Assembly: GCF_002812045.1 (NCBI RefSeq)
Contig: NZ_NPEG01000008.1
Coordinates: 1-64,000 of the forward strand
Direction: 5' to 3'
From: Leptospira haakeii
GTDB taxonomy: Bacteria; Spirochaetota; Leptospiria; Leptospirales; Leptospiraceae
DNA: 64,000 nt
Below the pieces are notes generated by a model. That model did not search any database. It saw nothing but the letters and a program-made list of their open reading frames with translations, and was not told where the DNA came from. Within the stretch, counting starts at the first letter, position 1. Each line of letters opens with the position of its first letter. Positions 41,503-49,690 of the stretch are shown here, one piece after another. The translations under genes and the position numbers were made by a program.

Positions 41503-44500
41503 ATGATAGAAAAGCTCGTGGAATTATCGATTCGCAAAAAAGGTACAGTCCTAATCATCGGCGCCGTATTTTGTATTATCGGTCTTTTTAATGCTTTTAA
41601 ACTTCCTATAGATGCGGTTCCGGACGTAACGAACGTTCAAGTCACCGCGGTTACTTCTTCGCCCGGTTTGACCCCGTTCGAGGTAGAACAGTTCATTACC
41701 TACCCGATAGAATTAGAATTAAATGGAATTCCGGGAGCAAAAGAGATCCGCTCCATTTCCCGCGCAGGAGTTAGTTCCGTTTCTGTGATCTTCGAAGATG
41801 GAACAGATATATGGTTTGCAAGACAACTTGTAAATGAACGCCTAAAAATAGTAGGTGGTCAAATTCCACCGGAATACGGTTCTCCCGAACTAGCTCCAGT
41901 GGCTACCGCCTTAGGAGATATCTATGAGTTTACTCTTTCCTCAGACCAACATTCTCCAACGGAACTTAGAAGTTATATAGATTGGGATCTATCCAGAAAA
42001 CTGAAAGCTGTTCCGGGCGTAATCGAAGTAAATACGTTAGGCGGGACCTTAAAACAATACCAAGTGCTTATCGATCCAAAAAGATTAGCGGCTCATAATC
42101 TTACTGTGACTGAGATATTGGACGATATTAAAGCCGCCAACTTCAATACCGGAGGAGGATACGTCCAAAAGGGAGAAGAACAATTAGTAATTCGAGGCGA
42201 AGGACAATTTGGCGGGATAGAAGAATTAAGACGAGTCGCAGTCAGAACTTCCGCAGACGGTATTCCTCTTCTATTAGGTCAAATCGCTAAAGTGGAAGAA
42301 GGGCCCGCGCTTCGCTTCGGTATCGCAACCCAAAAGGGAAAGGAAGTAGTTGCTGCTACGGTGATAATGCTTCTAGGACAAAATTCCAGAGATGTAGTCG
42401 ATCGAGTCCGCGAAAAAGTAAATGAGATCAAACCTACTCTTCCAAAAGGAATGAAACTGGAACCTTTTTACGACCGTTCCGAATTTATCAATAGAGCATT
42501 AAAAACGGTCTTCATGAATTTGAGCGAAGGAGCAGTCCTTGTATTTCTTGCATTAGTCCTAACCTTAGGTACTGCAAAAGGAGGTGCTTTAGTCGCTGCG
42601 GCAATCCCAGTTTCCATGTTAGTTGCAGTTATATTTATGCGGCAATTGGGAGTTGTAGGAAACTTGATGTCTTTAGGCGCTCTCGATTTCGGTCTACTTG
42701 TGGACGGTTCCATTGTAATGCTCGAATCGGTACTCGCGGGCTTTTATCTGGGAAGAAAAAATTTCGATCGGCCTATGAACGAAGAAGAACTTCGCATCGC
42801 GACTGAAAACATTATCTCGGATCGATGCAAACGAGTAGCAAAAGCTGCAGCTTTTTCGGTAGCGATCATTATGTTAGTCTATCTTCCGCTTATGGTATTA
42901 GAAGGAGTGGAAGGTAGAATGTTTCGCCCCATGGCGATTACAGTCGCCTTGGCACTTGCAAGTGCGTTAATCTTTTCAGTTACTATCTTCCCCGCAAGTC
43001 TTGCCTATGCCTATAAACGTCCGTTTATTCATAAGGCACATGCCTGGGAAAAGATAGAAGAATACTATATTAAACTTTTGGATTGGGGATGGGTCCGAAA
43101 AAAGCAGATCATACTTTTTTCCGTCGGAATCATCCTCTTCTCCTTCTTATCCGGAAACTTCCTCGGATCGGAATTTTTACCCCGGATCGATGAGGGGGAA
43201 CTGGAGATTGATGCCAAACGACTCCCCTCTACCGCAATAGATTATTCCAGAGATTTAAACATCGAAATCGAAGAGGTTCTCTCCGGATTTCCGGAAATTG
43301 CAAGTGTGGTCTCTCGTGTTGGCCGTGGAGAATCGGCGGCGGAACCGTTAGGAACGGAAGAAACCTCCGTGATGGTAAAATTAAAACCCAAAGATGAATG
43401 GGTAAATGCGGACTCTAGGGAAGAACTAATGGATAAGATCAAAAACAAACTGATCGCTGAAGTTCCATCCACTTATTTTAGTATGTCCCAGCCTATCGAG
43501 AACAGGGTAAACTCTCTTCTTACGGGTTCCAAGGCAGATGTGGTCGTAAAGATATATGGAGATGATCTAAAAACGATCAAATCAATAGGAGATAAGATTG
43601 CTTCTACCATGCAGAAAGTGCAAGGAACGGGCGACCTACGTGTTCAAAGAGTTCTCGGCCTTCCTATGCTCCAGATCAATACGAACTATGATAGGATGGC
43701 TCGGTATGGAGTCTCCGCATCTGAAATTCTTAGAACGGTAGAGATGATGAGAGTCGGCGCGAAGGCTGGAAAAATATTCGAAGGAATGAGAAGATACGAT
43801 CTTGTATTAAGACTAGATTTGGAAGCGGATGATTTACCCGAAGTTGCGAATATTCCGATCATGACAGCTTCCGGTAATACGATCCCTCTCGGACAGGTTG
43901 CAGATATTGAAGTTTTAGATTCTGCGGCAGCAATCTATAGAGAAGCTCTCAAAAGAAGGATCTTTGTAGAAGTGAATATCCGAGGAAGAGATTTAGTCGG
44001 TTATATCAATGAGGCCAAAGAAAAAGTGCAACCGATTGCAGACAGTCTTCCTCCCGGCTACGAAATCGAATGGGGAGGACAGTTCGACAATTTCGTCCGA
44101 GCAAAAAATAGGCTGATCCTTGTTGTCCCTGTTGCATTAGCTATCATATTCTTCATGCTTATGGCCGCTTTCAATAGTGTGTATTATGCGCTGGGAGTCT
44201 TCGCAGTAGTTCCTTTGGCAACCGCAGGTGGAATTTTGGGCTTAGTGTTACGCGGCTTACCCTTTAGTATCCCTGCCGCAGTCGGATTTATCGCAGTAAG
44301 CGGAATTGCTGTTTTAAACGGAGTAGTTTACGCCTCCACATTAAAGGAAGAAATTCAATTAGGAAAACGAATTGAAGACGCGGTAATTTCTGCTGGGATC
44401 CTTTCCTTACGACCGGTCTTAACTACGGAGTTTATCGCCGCTATCGGGTTTCTTCCTATGGCCATTTCTAGCATGGCTGGGGCGGAAGTGCAAAGGCCGT

Positions 44501-44775
44501 TGGCGACTGTAGTGATCGCAGGAGTTTTGGTTGCAACTGCGTTATCTCGTTTGGTTCTTCCTATCGTAATGGAAACACTTTTAGGTTGGGATGAAGCACG
44601 GATAAAGAGAAACGAAGAGATCCGTAGGAAGAAGGAAAATACGTATATTCGGATCGATATCGGAGAGCACCACTCCACTGCCATGGTAGAACATCATAGT
44701 GAAGTTCTAATTGATGAGAATGGTCATGAGCCGGAGTTGATCAAGAAGAAAGGTTCGGGAAAGAAGAGGAAATGA
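41503..44775 (+). CDS. Second CzcA-type RND heavy-metal pump, with His-containing tail
   Basis: 1,090 residues, clearly homologous to the pump at 34336-37431 but divergent (shared [20 protein letters not shown] start and C-terminal LATVVIAG helix). The helix-4 motif is [17 protein letters not shown]: the acidic residues are kept, while the usual EN is ES. The C-terminal cytoplasmic tail is longer and contains [12 protein letters not shown] and NGHEPE, a possible metal-binding tail, ending in a Lys-rich stretch. No adaptor or channel gene accompanies it; it may borrow the neighbouring ones or others elsewhere. It has no ORF upstream on the same strand, so it carries its own promoter. Confidence 0.93.
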   Translation: MIEKLVELSIRKKGTVLIIGAVFCIIGLFNAFKLPIDAVPDVTNVQVTAVTSSPGLTPFEVEQFITYPIELELNGIPGAKEIRSISRAGVSSVSVIFEDGTDIWFARQLVNERLKIVGGQIPPEYGSPELAPVATALGDIYEFTLSSDQHSPTELRSYIDWDLSRKLKAVPGVIEVNTLGGTLKQYQVLIDPKRLAAHNLTVTEILDDIKAANFNTGGGYVQKGEEQLVIRGEGQFGGIEELRRVAVRTSADGIPLLLGQIAKVEEGPALRFGIATQKGKEVVAATVIMLLGQNSRDVVDRVREKVNEIKPTLPKGMKLEPFYDRSEFINRALKTVFMNLSEGAVLVFLALVLTLGTAKGGALVAAAIPVSMLVAVIFMRQLGVVGNLMSLGALDFGLLVDGSIVMLESVLAGFYLGRKNFDRPMNEEELRIATENIISDRCKRVAKAAAFSVAIIMLVYLPLMVLEGVEGRMFRPMAITVALALASALIFSVTIFPASLAYAYKRPFIHKAHAWEKIEEYYIKLLDWGWVRKKQIILFSVGIILFSFLSGNFLGSEFLPRIDEGELEIDAKRLPSTAIDYSRDLNIEIEEVLSGFPEIASVVSRVGRGESAAEPLGTEETSVMVKLKPKDEWVNADSREELMDKIKNKLIAEVPSTYFSMSQPIENRVNSLLTGSKADVVVKIYGDDLKTIKSIGDKIASTMQKVQGTGDLRVQRVLGLPMLQINTNYDRMARYGVSASEILRTVEMMRVGAKAGKIFEGMRRYDLVLRLDLEADDLPEVANIPIMTASGNTIPLGQVADIEVLDSAAAIYREALKRRIFVEVNIRGRDLVGYINEAKEKVQPIADSLPPGYEIEWGGQFDNFVRAKNRLILVVPVALAIIFFMLMAAFNSVYYALGVFAVVPLATAGGILGLVLRGLPFSIPAAVGFIAVSGIAVLNGVVYASTLKEEIQLGKRIEDAVISAGILSLRPVLTTEFIAAIGFLPMAISSMAGAEVQRPLATVVIAGVLVATALSRLVLPIVMETLLGWDEARIKRNEEIRRKKENTYIRIDIGEHHSTAMVEHHSEVLIDENGHEPELIKKKGSGKKRK

Positions 44776-44899
44776 TAGAAATTGAATATTAGAGAAACCG
44801 ATAATCTTCTGCAGTTCTAATCACCTGCTTTGTACTTTAGGTTTCTCCATACTGTATATTTGATATTTTCACTGCCGTTGTGGAAAGAAGACTTTAGAA

Positions 44900-45361
44900 T
44901 TACTTCGTAGGAACTATCGTAATCCACTCAATAAATTTAGTCTGGAAGAATGTATCTATCTGCCCTGTGAACTGGTGATAAACCAAAAAGAAAATCCAAT
45001 AAGCTAAAGTAGCTGCAACCAAAGTTCTCGCAGTCATATTTGCTAAAACCGGAGAAGCACTGTAATACATACGAACTACTGCAATAGGCCATAAGAATAA
45101 TAAGAAAAAGTAAATCGCTCTTGGGATCCCGTAAAGCCAGCTTAAAATTTCAGAGGGATAAGATTTAGATAATCTTTCATAAGCTTCTTTTAACTCGGGA
45201 AAGAATTGGAAGAAGTAGAATACGAAAATGAAGAATGTAGCGATCTTCCATATGATCTCTATATCGTTTCGGATCAGCACAAAGGTCAAACCCACGAACC
45301 AAATCAAAAAGATTGGAAATACGATCTGCTGTAATAAGGAACCTGACTGGGCGAGAAACAT
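44900..45361 (-). CDS. Four- to five-helix membrane protein of unknown function
   Basis: 153 residues, very hydrophobic, with helices at about 10-30, 36-52, 75-95, 105-130 and a loop rich in Glu/Lys between the second and third. No family recognised. The ATG at 45361 overlaps the TGA stop of pdxA by one base (TGATG), so it is translated by coupling after pdxA; an upstream TTG (45364) is a less likely start. It converges on the second RND pump gene. Confidence 0.75.
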   Translation of the reverse strand: MFLAQSGSLLQQIVFPIFLIWFVGLTFVLIRNDIEIIWKIATFFIFVFYFFQFFPELKEAYERLSKSYPSEILSWLYGIPRAIYFFLLFLWPIAVVRMYYSASPVLANMTARTLVAATLAYWIFFLVYHQFTGQIDTFFQTKFIEWITIVPTK

Positions 45362-46335
45362 CAATGAGATCTCCTATGATCATTTTCGGCAGAAATCCGC
45401 CCCGACACCCACTCTAAACATTGCAGAAAACTCTCCGGATCTGCTTTTCCGAGACCTGCAATATCAAAAGCAGTCCCATGGTCCGGAGAAACCCGGATAA
45501 AATCCAGTCCCAAAGTTACATTCACTCCGAATTTTCCCTCCCACATCTTGAATGGGATTAAGCCCTGGTCATGATAACATGCCAAAAACAAAGAATACTT
45601 TGCCCTAGAAGTTTCGCTGAACGCACCATCTGCAGAAAGTGGATCCGTAACATCTAACCCGGCCTTTCTCATCTTTGAGATGATCGGCATTAGTATCTTC
45701 TTCTCTTCGTCCCCAACCTTTCCACCTTCTCCTGCATGAGGGTTTAAACCTAAGAACGCGATTTTACCTTTAGAAATTGGAGCTGAACGAACCGCAGAAA
45801 TAAAACTGGATAGGTGGATTTTTTTTAAATAAGAAGGTACCTTCTTCAATGGAATATGAGTTGTTAAAGGTAGAACATTTAGTTCTTTTCCAGCCATAAG
45901 CATATATGTTTTTTTCTTATATACCTCTGCCAGATACTCAGTATGGCCTGTGAATTTTTTTATTCCTGCTTTGATCACCCATTCTTTGCTTAAAGGAAGA
46001 GTGATCAGGTTTCCGCCAATCTTCTTTTGGATGCGGACCGCGTCCTTCAAACTTGCGAACGCAGCTTTTCCAGATATTGGACCAGGCTTACCAATCACTA
46101 ATGATTTTTGTTCAGAAGAAGAAAGTGTAGATGTTCTCCAAAGATAAAGTCCAGGAGAAGATATTGAAAATGGATCTCCAACTTCCTGCCAACCAGGATA
46201 AGAAAGAGAAGAATTTGAACTGATAAGTAAGATTTGTCTTTGCCCAGAGAAGTTGTTTAACTTCTCCCTAGACATTTGAAGAATTTCAGGCCCGATCCCA
46301 CAAGGGTCTCCCTCTGTGATAAGGATGGGAATCAA
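45361..46335 (-). CDS. pdxA: 4-hydroxythreonine-4-phosphate dehydrogenase
   Basis: NAD-dependent oxidation step in the DXP-dependent vitamin B6 (pyridoxal phosphate) pathway. The 324 residues begin ILITEGDPCGIGPEI, hold the metal-site His in KFTGHTEYLAE near 134, FLGLNPHAGEGGKVG near 200 and CYHDQGLIPFK near 254. The start is 16 bases after the bactofilin stop. The companion gene pdxJ is not in the window. Confidence 0.95.
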   Translation of the reverse strand: MIPILITEGDPCGIGPEILQMSREKLNNFSGQRQILLISSNSSLSYPGWQEVGDPFSISSPGLYLWRTSTLSSSEQKSLVIGKPGPISGKAAFASLKDAVRIQKKIGGNLITLPLSKEWVIKAGIKKFTGHTEYLAEVYKKKTYMLMAGKELNVLPLTTHIPLKKVPSYLKKIHLSSFISAVRSAPISKGKIAFLGLNPHAGEGGKVGDEEKKILMPIISKMRKAGLDVTDPLSADGAFSETSRAKYSLFLACYHDQGLIPFKMWEGKFGVNVTLGLDFIRVSPDHGTAFDIAGLGKADPESFLQCLEWVSGRISAENDHRRSH

Positions 46336-46351
46336 GGCCTATACCAGAGAT

Positions 46352-46795
46352 TTAAGCTTCCTTAGCTGCTGTTTGTTTACCGAAAAGTCTTTCTAAGGTT
46401 AAAGAGTCCTTAGCGTATTCTAATTCGATATGATCTTTGTTGGAATGTTTCAGATCGCTGGAAATGATACAACGTCCTTCAAGAACAACTCCGTTTTGGA
46501 TGATCAATTCCGGTGTGCGGATATCTCCCAAAATCCTGGATGTAGGAAGAAGCATCACTCTGTTACGAGCGGTGATATTTCCGATCACGATACCTTCTAT
46601 AATAACACTGGCAGCAGTGATGTTTGTGCGAACTTTACCGGATGCTCCGATATACAATTGTTCCGCTTGAAGAGATTTTCCTTCGAACTTTCCATCAATC
46701 TTTAAGGATCCATTGATGAAGAATTTTCCGTTAAAGTAGGAATTTTCGCCGATTGTGGAGTTTGTAACTTCGGAGGAGTTCTTAACAAGTGCCAT
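46352..46795 (-). CDS. Bactofilin (second copy in window)
   Basis: 147 residues with the bactofilin core beta-helix from about residue 20 to 115 (GKFFINGSLKIDGKFEG, SGKVRTNITAASVIIEGIVIGNI, RILGDIRTPELIIQNGVVLEG, each a rung), then a charged C-terminal tail ending EAKDS-like Leu/Gly residues. It is longer at the C-terminus than the copy at 11514-11897. Only 16 bases separate it from pdxA. Polymerising cytoskeletal role expected; location unknown. Confidence 0.92.
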   Translation of the reverse strand: MALVKNSSEVTNSTIGENSYFNGKFFINGSLKIDGKFEGKSLQAEQLYIGASGKVRTNITAASVIIEGIVIGNITARNRVMLLPTSRILGDIRTPELIIQNGVVLEGRCIISSDLKHSNKDHIELEYAKDSLTLERLFGKQTAAKEA

Positions 46796-46899
46796 GAATA
46801 TAAAATCCTATTTGCGAAAGACCGCAAGTTTTCGGTTTATACACTAATAAACCGGACCCACCCCTTCCGAAAAGGAATTTTTTAAACTGGAAGCTATTT

Positions 46900-47364
46900 T
46901 TACAGATCCAGACTCAGTCGGATCATGTCCCGGCAGTGGATCCCGTTCTCGTAGATTGGTTCCGGATAATTTTTGGTAAAAAAATCGAAATCGATCCCAG
47001 TAATTCTAAATCCACATTTTTGGTACAAGCCCAACTGGCCAATCCCCGCATTACCTGTCCCAATTTCGAGGGTATGAAAACCGTCTTCTCTTGCCTGAGA
47101 AATCGCATGAAGCACCAATTTTTTTCCAAACCCCTTGCCTTGCTCGCCTTCCTTGACCGCCACATTAATGATCACTGAAGTTCCAGGACGAGTCGTCAAA
47201 AGTACGTAAACTCCAAAAATTTCCGAATTTCCAGACTCCAGTACATAACAGTTTGCTCTGTCCCAATATGACTTTATAATTTTTTCATTCGGATCTGCGA
47301 GAAGTAACAGATCCATAGGTGGAGTTTCGTCGGAAGAAAGTTTTCTGATCTTAGTATTTATCAA
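46900..47364 (-). CDS. GNAT-family N-acetyltransferase
   Basis: 154 residues of the acetyl-CoA-dependent GNAT fold. The acetyl-CoA pyrophosphate loop is visible as VKEGEQGKGFGKKLVLHAISQARE (Q/R-x-x-G-x-G/A motif, residues about 70-93), followed by IGTGNAGIGQLGLYQKCGFR, a typical motif B. The acceptor substrate is unknown. Its start overlaps the preceding gene's stop by four bases, suggesting co-translation with the coiled-coil protein. Confidence 0.88.
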   Translation of the reverse strand: MINTKIRKLSSDETPPMDLLLLADPNEKIIKSYWDRANCYVLESGNSEIFGVYVLLTTRPGTSVIINVAVKEGEQGKGFGKKLVLHAISQAREDGFHTLEIGTGNAGIGQLGLYQKCGFRITGIDFDFFTKNYPEPIYENGIHCRDMIRLSLDL

Positions 47365-48131
47365 TGTTTAATATTTGGCACGTTGATCCGATCCAAAACT
47401 TCTCCGGTAAATTCCCTAAATTCATCCAAAGCATCTGGAATAGATTTGCCTTCCAACTCGGTTGCCTTCTCGAAACGAGAATTGAAAGTGATCCGATCTT
47501 CTATATTCATGATCACCCCCCCACCTGCTTTGAACTCTCCCAAAATTTTGGAAAGGAAATCATTAAACTTTTGGAACATTTCAAAAGCTTCTGCGATAAA
47601 AATACGGGTTTGTTTATTTTTCATCCGGCTTAGCTGTTCTCTGAAGTCCTGTTTTTCAGCGGCCTGGTATTCTTCTATAGTCTCCGTCAAAACCTTTATG
47701 TTTCGTCGGATATTTTCCATATGTTTGACCACTCCGTCTTTCTCGTTCCCGTGGGAGAAGTCGAAACGAATATGAGTTTCATTTAATATAGGAAGATACT
47801 CCCGATCCAACACATTGATCCAGGTTCCGATCTGATTCACCTCAGTATCGTTAGAGTTTGGAGAAATTTTCATGATAGGATACTTAGCCAAGATCCTTCC
47901 TGCAGCGTCCGGATTTTCACGGAACATACGGATCTGCTCTGCAGCAGTTTCGAGATTGTCCGGAATTCCCTCCGGAGAAATTTCCCTCATCCGATTTCGA
48001 TATTTTTCCAGATCCCTGGAAACCCTGTATTTCTGTTCATCATTCTTGGACAACCTCTGAATCTTTTCCAATTGTTGGATCATCTTCTGGTGTCTTTGTA
48101 ATTCTAGGATCTGTTCTTGGGTGATAGCCAT
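47361..48131 (-). CDS. Alpha-helical coiled-coil protein of unknown function
   Basis: 256 residues, strongly charged and helical. Long helices begin at the N-terminus (ITQEQILELQRHQKMIQQLEKIQRLS) and run again near 130-200 (HMENIRRNIKVLTETIEEYQAAEKQDFREQL). No signal peptide, membrane segment or recognised domain. It is coupled to the GNAT gene by a four-base overlap and preceded by the 150-base repeat region. Possibly a cytoplasmic structural or regulatory protein. Confidence 0.72.
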   Translation of the reverse strand: MAITQEQILELQRHQKMIQQLEKIQRLSKNDEQKYRVSRDLEKYRNRMREISPEGIPDNLETAAEQIRMFRENPDAAGRILAKYPIMKISPNSNDTEVNQIGTWINVLDREYLPILNETHIRFDFSHGNEKDGVVKHMENIRRNIKVLTETIEEYQAAEKQDFREQLSRMKNKQTRIFIAEAFEMFQKFNDFLSKILGEFKAGGGVIMNIEDRITFNSRFEKATELEGKSIPDALDEFREFTGEVLDRINVPNIKH

Positions 48132-48193
48132 GGGGTCTTAGGCAAATTTTAGAAGAAGTACAGTTCTAAGGCAAGAAAATTCTCCAGCCAATT

Positions 48194-48343
48194 TGTAGGA
48201 GTTCCAACGTGAATTTGAAAAAGAGGATCTTATTGACAGGGGAAGCACTTTGTGATAAGGAAAATACGCGCTCCCACAAGCCACTCCCCCCAATCCCAAT
48301 GCAGGGCGGGGGCGGCCTTTAAATTCACGTAGGAGTTCCTACA
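48194..48343. repeat. 150-base intergenic element with inverted ends
   Basis: The left end TGTAGGAGTTCC..ACGTGAATTTGAAA (48194-48220) is mirrored by the right end TTTAAATTCACGTAGGAGTTCCTACA (48318-48343); reverse-complementing the right end gives TGTAGGAACTCCTACGTGAATTTAAA, nearly the left end. The right end also forms its own hairpin GTAGGA-GT-TCCTAC. The centre contains a G/C-rich stretch (GGGCGGGGGCGGCC near 48303) unlike the surrounding AT-rich DNA. No open frame. It looks like a short, non-autonomous repeat or an RNA-structure-forming element; copies elsewhere in the genome cannot be seen here. Confidence 0.6.
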
Positions 48344-48352
48344 TCACAATCC

Positions 48353-49633
48353 CTATCTTCTACTCTTATATCGATCCAAAACTAATCTTAAAAAATCGGA
48401 TTGTGGGAACTTATGAACTAAGGATTCCATGAGTTGGATTCCATCTTCCACTGGTCCGGTTTCTAAAAGAGAGATCGCTTTTAGATAAACCATTTCCGGA
48501 GAATATTGGAACCTTCCGGTTAGAATTAATCTTTCTCTGAACGCTTCGAACTTTTTGTCCTTAAATTCCTGTACCGCGATTGCTCTTTGGGTGAGATAGG
48601 AACCCGGAGTTTGGGCTCTAACTCCAATCATTTCTGAATCCAACTCTCCGGCTGCTGTGGAATTCCATAGCACCAAAAGTTCGAATGGTCTGAGTGTGTA
48701 AGACATACCCTGTTCTTTTAATATCTTATAACGCTCGAATAAAGAATCATCACTTCCTTCTTGGATGGAATCTCTTAGGGTTTCCTTTAATTCTTCTCTT
48801 CCGTTTTTCTTTTTTTCTTCCGAGATCCATTCGAATACGAAGTCCCTAGGTTTACATTTTTTGACTAAGAAGAATCTGTCTAGGATATGATGTCTAAGCG
48901 AATATTGATCCAAGAAGAAGTCGGCTTCCGTTCTGGAGAATTCTTCGATCCTTCTGGAAATGTTTGCATCCAAAGCCTTTATGTTTCTGATCCCTTCTTT
49001 TTTATCCTTAAAATAGAAATAAGCAAGCCCAGCCAAATCTGGCTCCTGGGAAGAGATCACCAGATCGAATAATTCATTTTGTTCTTCTTGGTTGAGTCCT
49101 TGTTGTTTGTGGCGATACGCGATCCTTTCTTTTCTTTCCAGACCTTCTTTCAAAAAACTTTCGGATTCGGAGATCGCATCTATAAAATACAGTAATCTTC
49201 TTCCTTCTTTTGCTTCTTTCAGATCTTCTCCGAAAGAATATACCAATTCTTGGTAATCTCTGATCCGATCCTCACAAAGTAAGAACGCAGAACATAAGAA
49301 GAATAATTCAGGATCCCAAACCAGATTTCCTTTTAGCTCATCCAGCAACTCTTGGAAGAATAAGCGGAGAAGTTTTTCTTCTCTTTCCGTGATACCATCT
49401 TCTCTGATCCAATCTAAACGAGGAGAATGGAATACGAATCTACCGAATAAGTCCGATCTGAAACAATGGGAAGGTCTCAAATGTGTCAGGATACTTCCGC
49501 TATAATGATCTAAAATTTTTGTTTTGAGTCGAATGACTTCCGTATCAGGTTTTCGATCCTGTTTTTTACTTTCGAAGTCCGGATGCCTTAAAGTTATTTC
49601 AGGCCATTCTGTATTTGATACCGATATATGCAT
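48353..49633 (-). CDS. Large cytoplasmic protein of unknown function, helical C-terminus
   Basis: 426 residues, no signal or membrane segment. Mostly alpha-helical, with a TPR-like stretch at the C-terminus (SPEMVYLKAISLLETGPVEDGIQLMESLVHKFPQSDFLRLV). No domain identified. An AAAGGAGTC seven bases before the ATG is a strong ribosome-binding site and lies in a small hairpin (see findings). The gene is divergent from the lytic transglycosylase, with only 57 bases between the two start codons. Confidence 0.7.
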   Translation of the reverse strand: MHISVSNTEWPEITLRHPDFESKKQDRKPDTEVIRLKTKILDHYSGSILTHLRPSHCFRSDLFGRFVFHSPRLDWIREDGITEREEKLLRLFFQELLDELKGNLVWDPELFFLCSAFLLCEDRIRDYQELVYSFGEDLKEAKEGRRLLYFIDAISESESFLKEGLERKERIAYRHKQQGLNQEEQNELFDLVISSQEPDLAGLAYFYFKDKKEGIRNIKALDANISRRIEEFSRTEADFFLDQYSLRHHILDRFFLVKKCKPRDFVFEWISEEKKKNGREELKETLRDSIQEGSDDSLFERYKILKEQGMSYTLRPFELLVLWNSTAAGELDSEMIGVRAQTPGSYLTQRAIAVQEFKDKKFEAFRERLILTGRFQYSPEMVYLKAISLLETGPVEDGIQLMESLVHKFPQSDFLRLVLDRYKSRR

Positions 49634-49690
49634 AAAGACTCCTTTTTGGAGTTGAACCCTTTTTAAGGTAGATTAAGAGAGAAGAATCGC

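Noticed and set aside
44791..44847. GAGAAACC/GGTTTCTC inverted repeat between convergent genes
   Set aside because: Eight-base stem with a 40-base loop and no T run; too weak to call a terminator.
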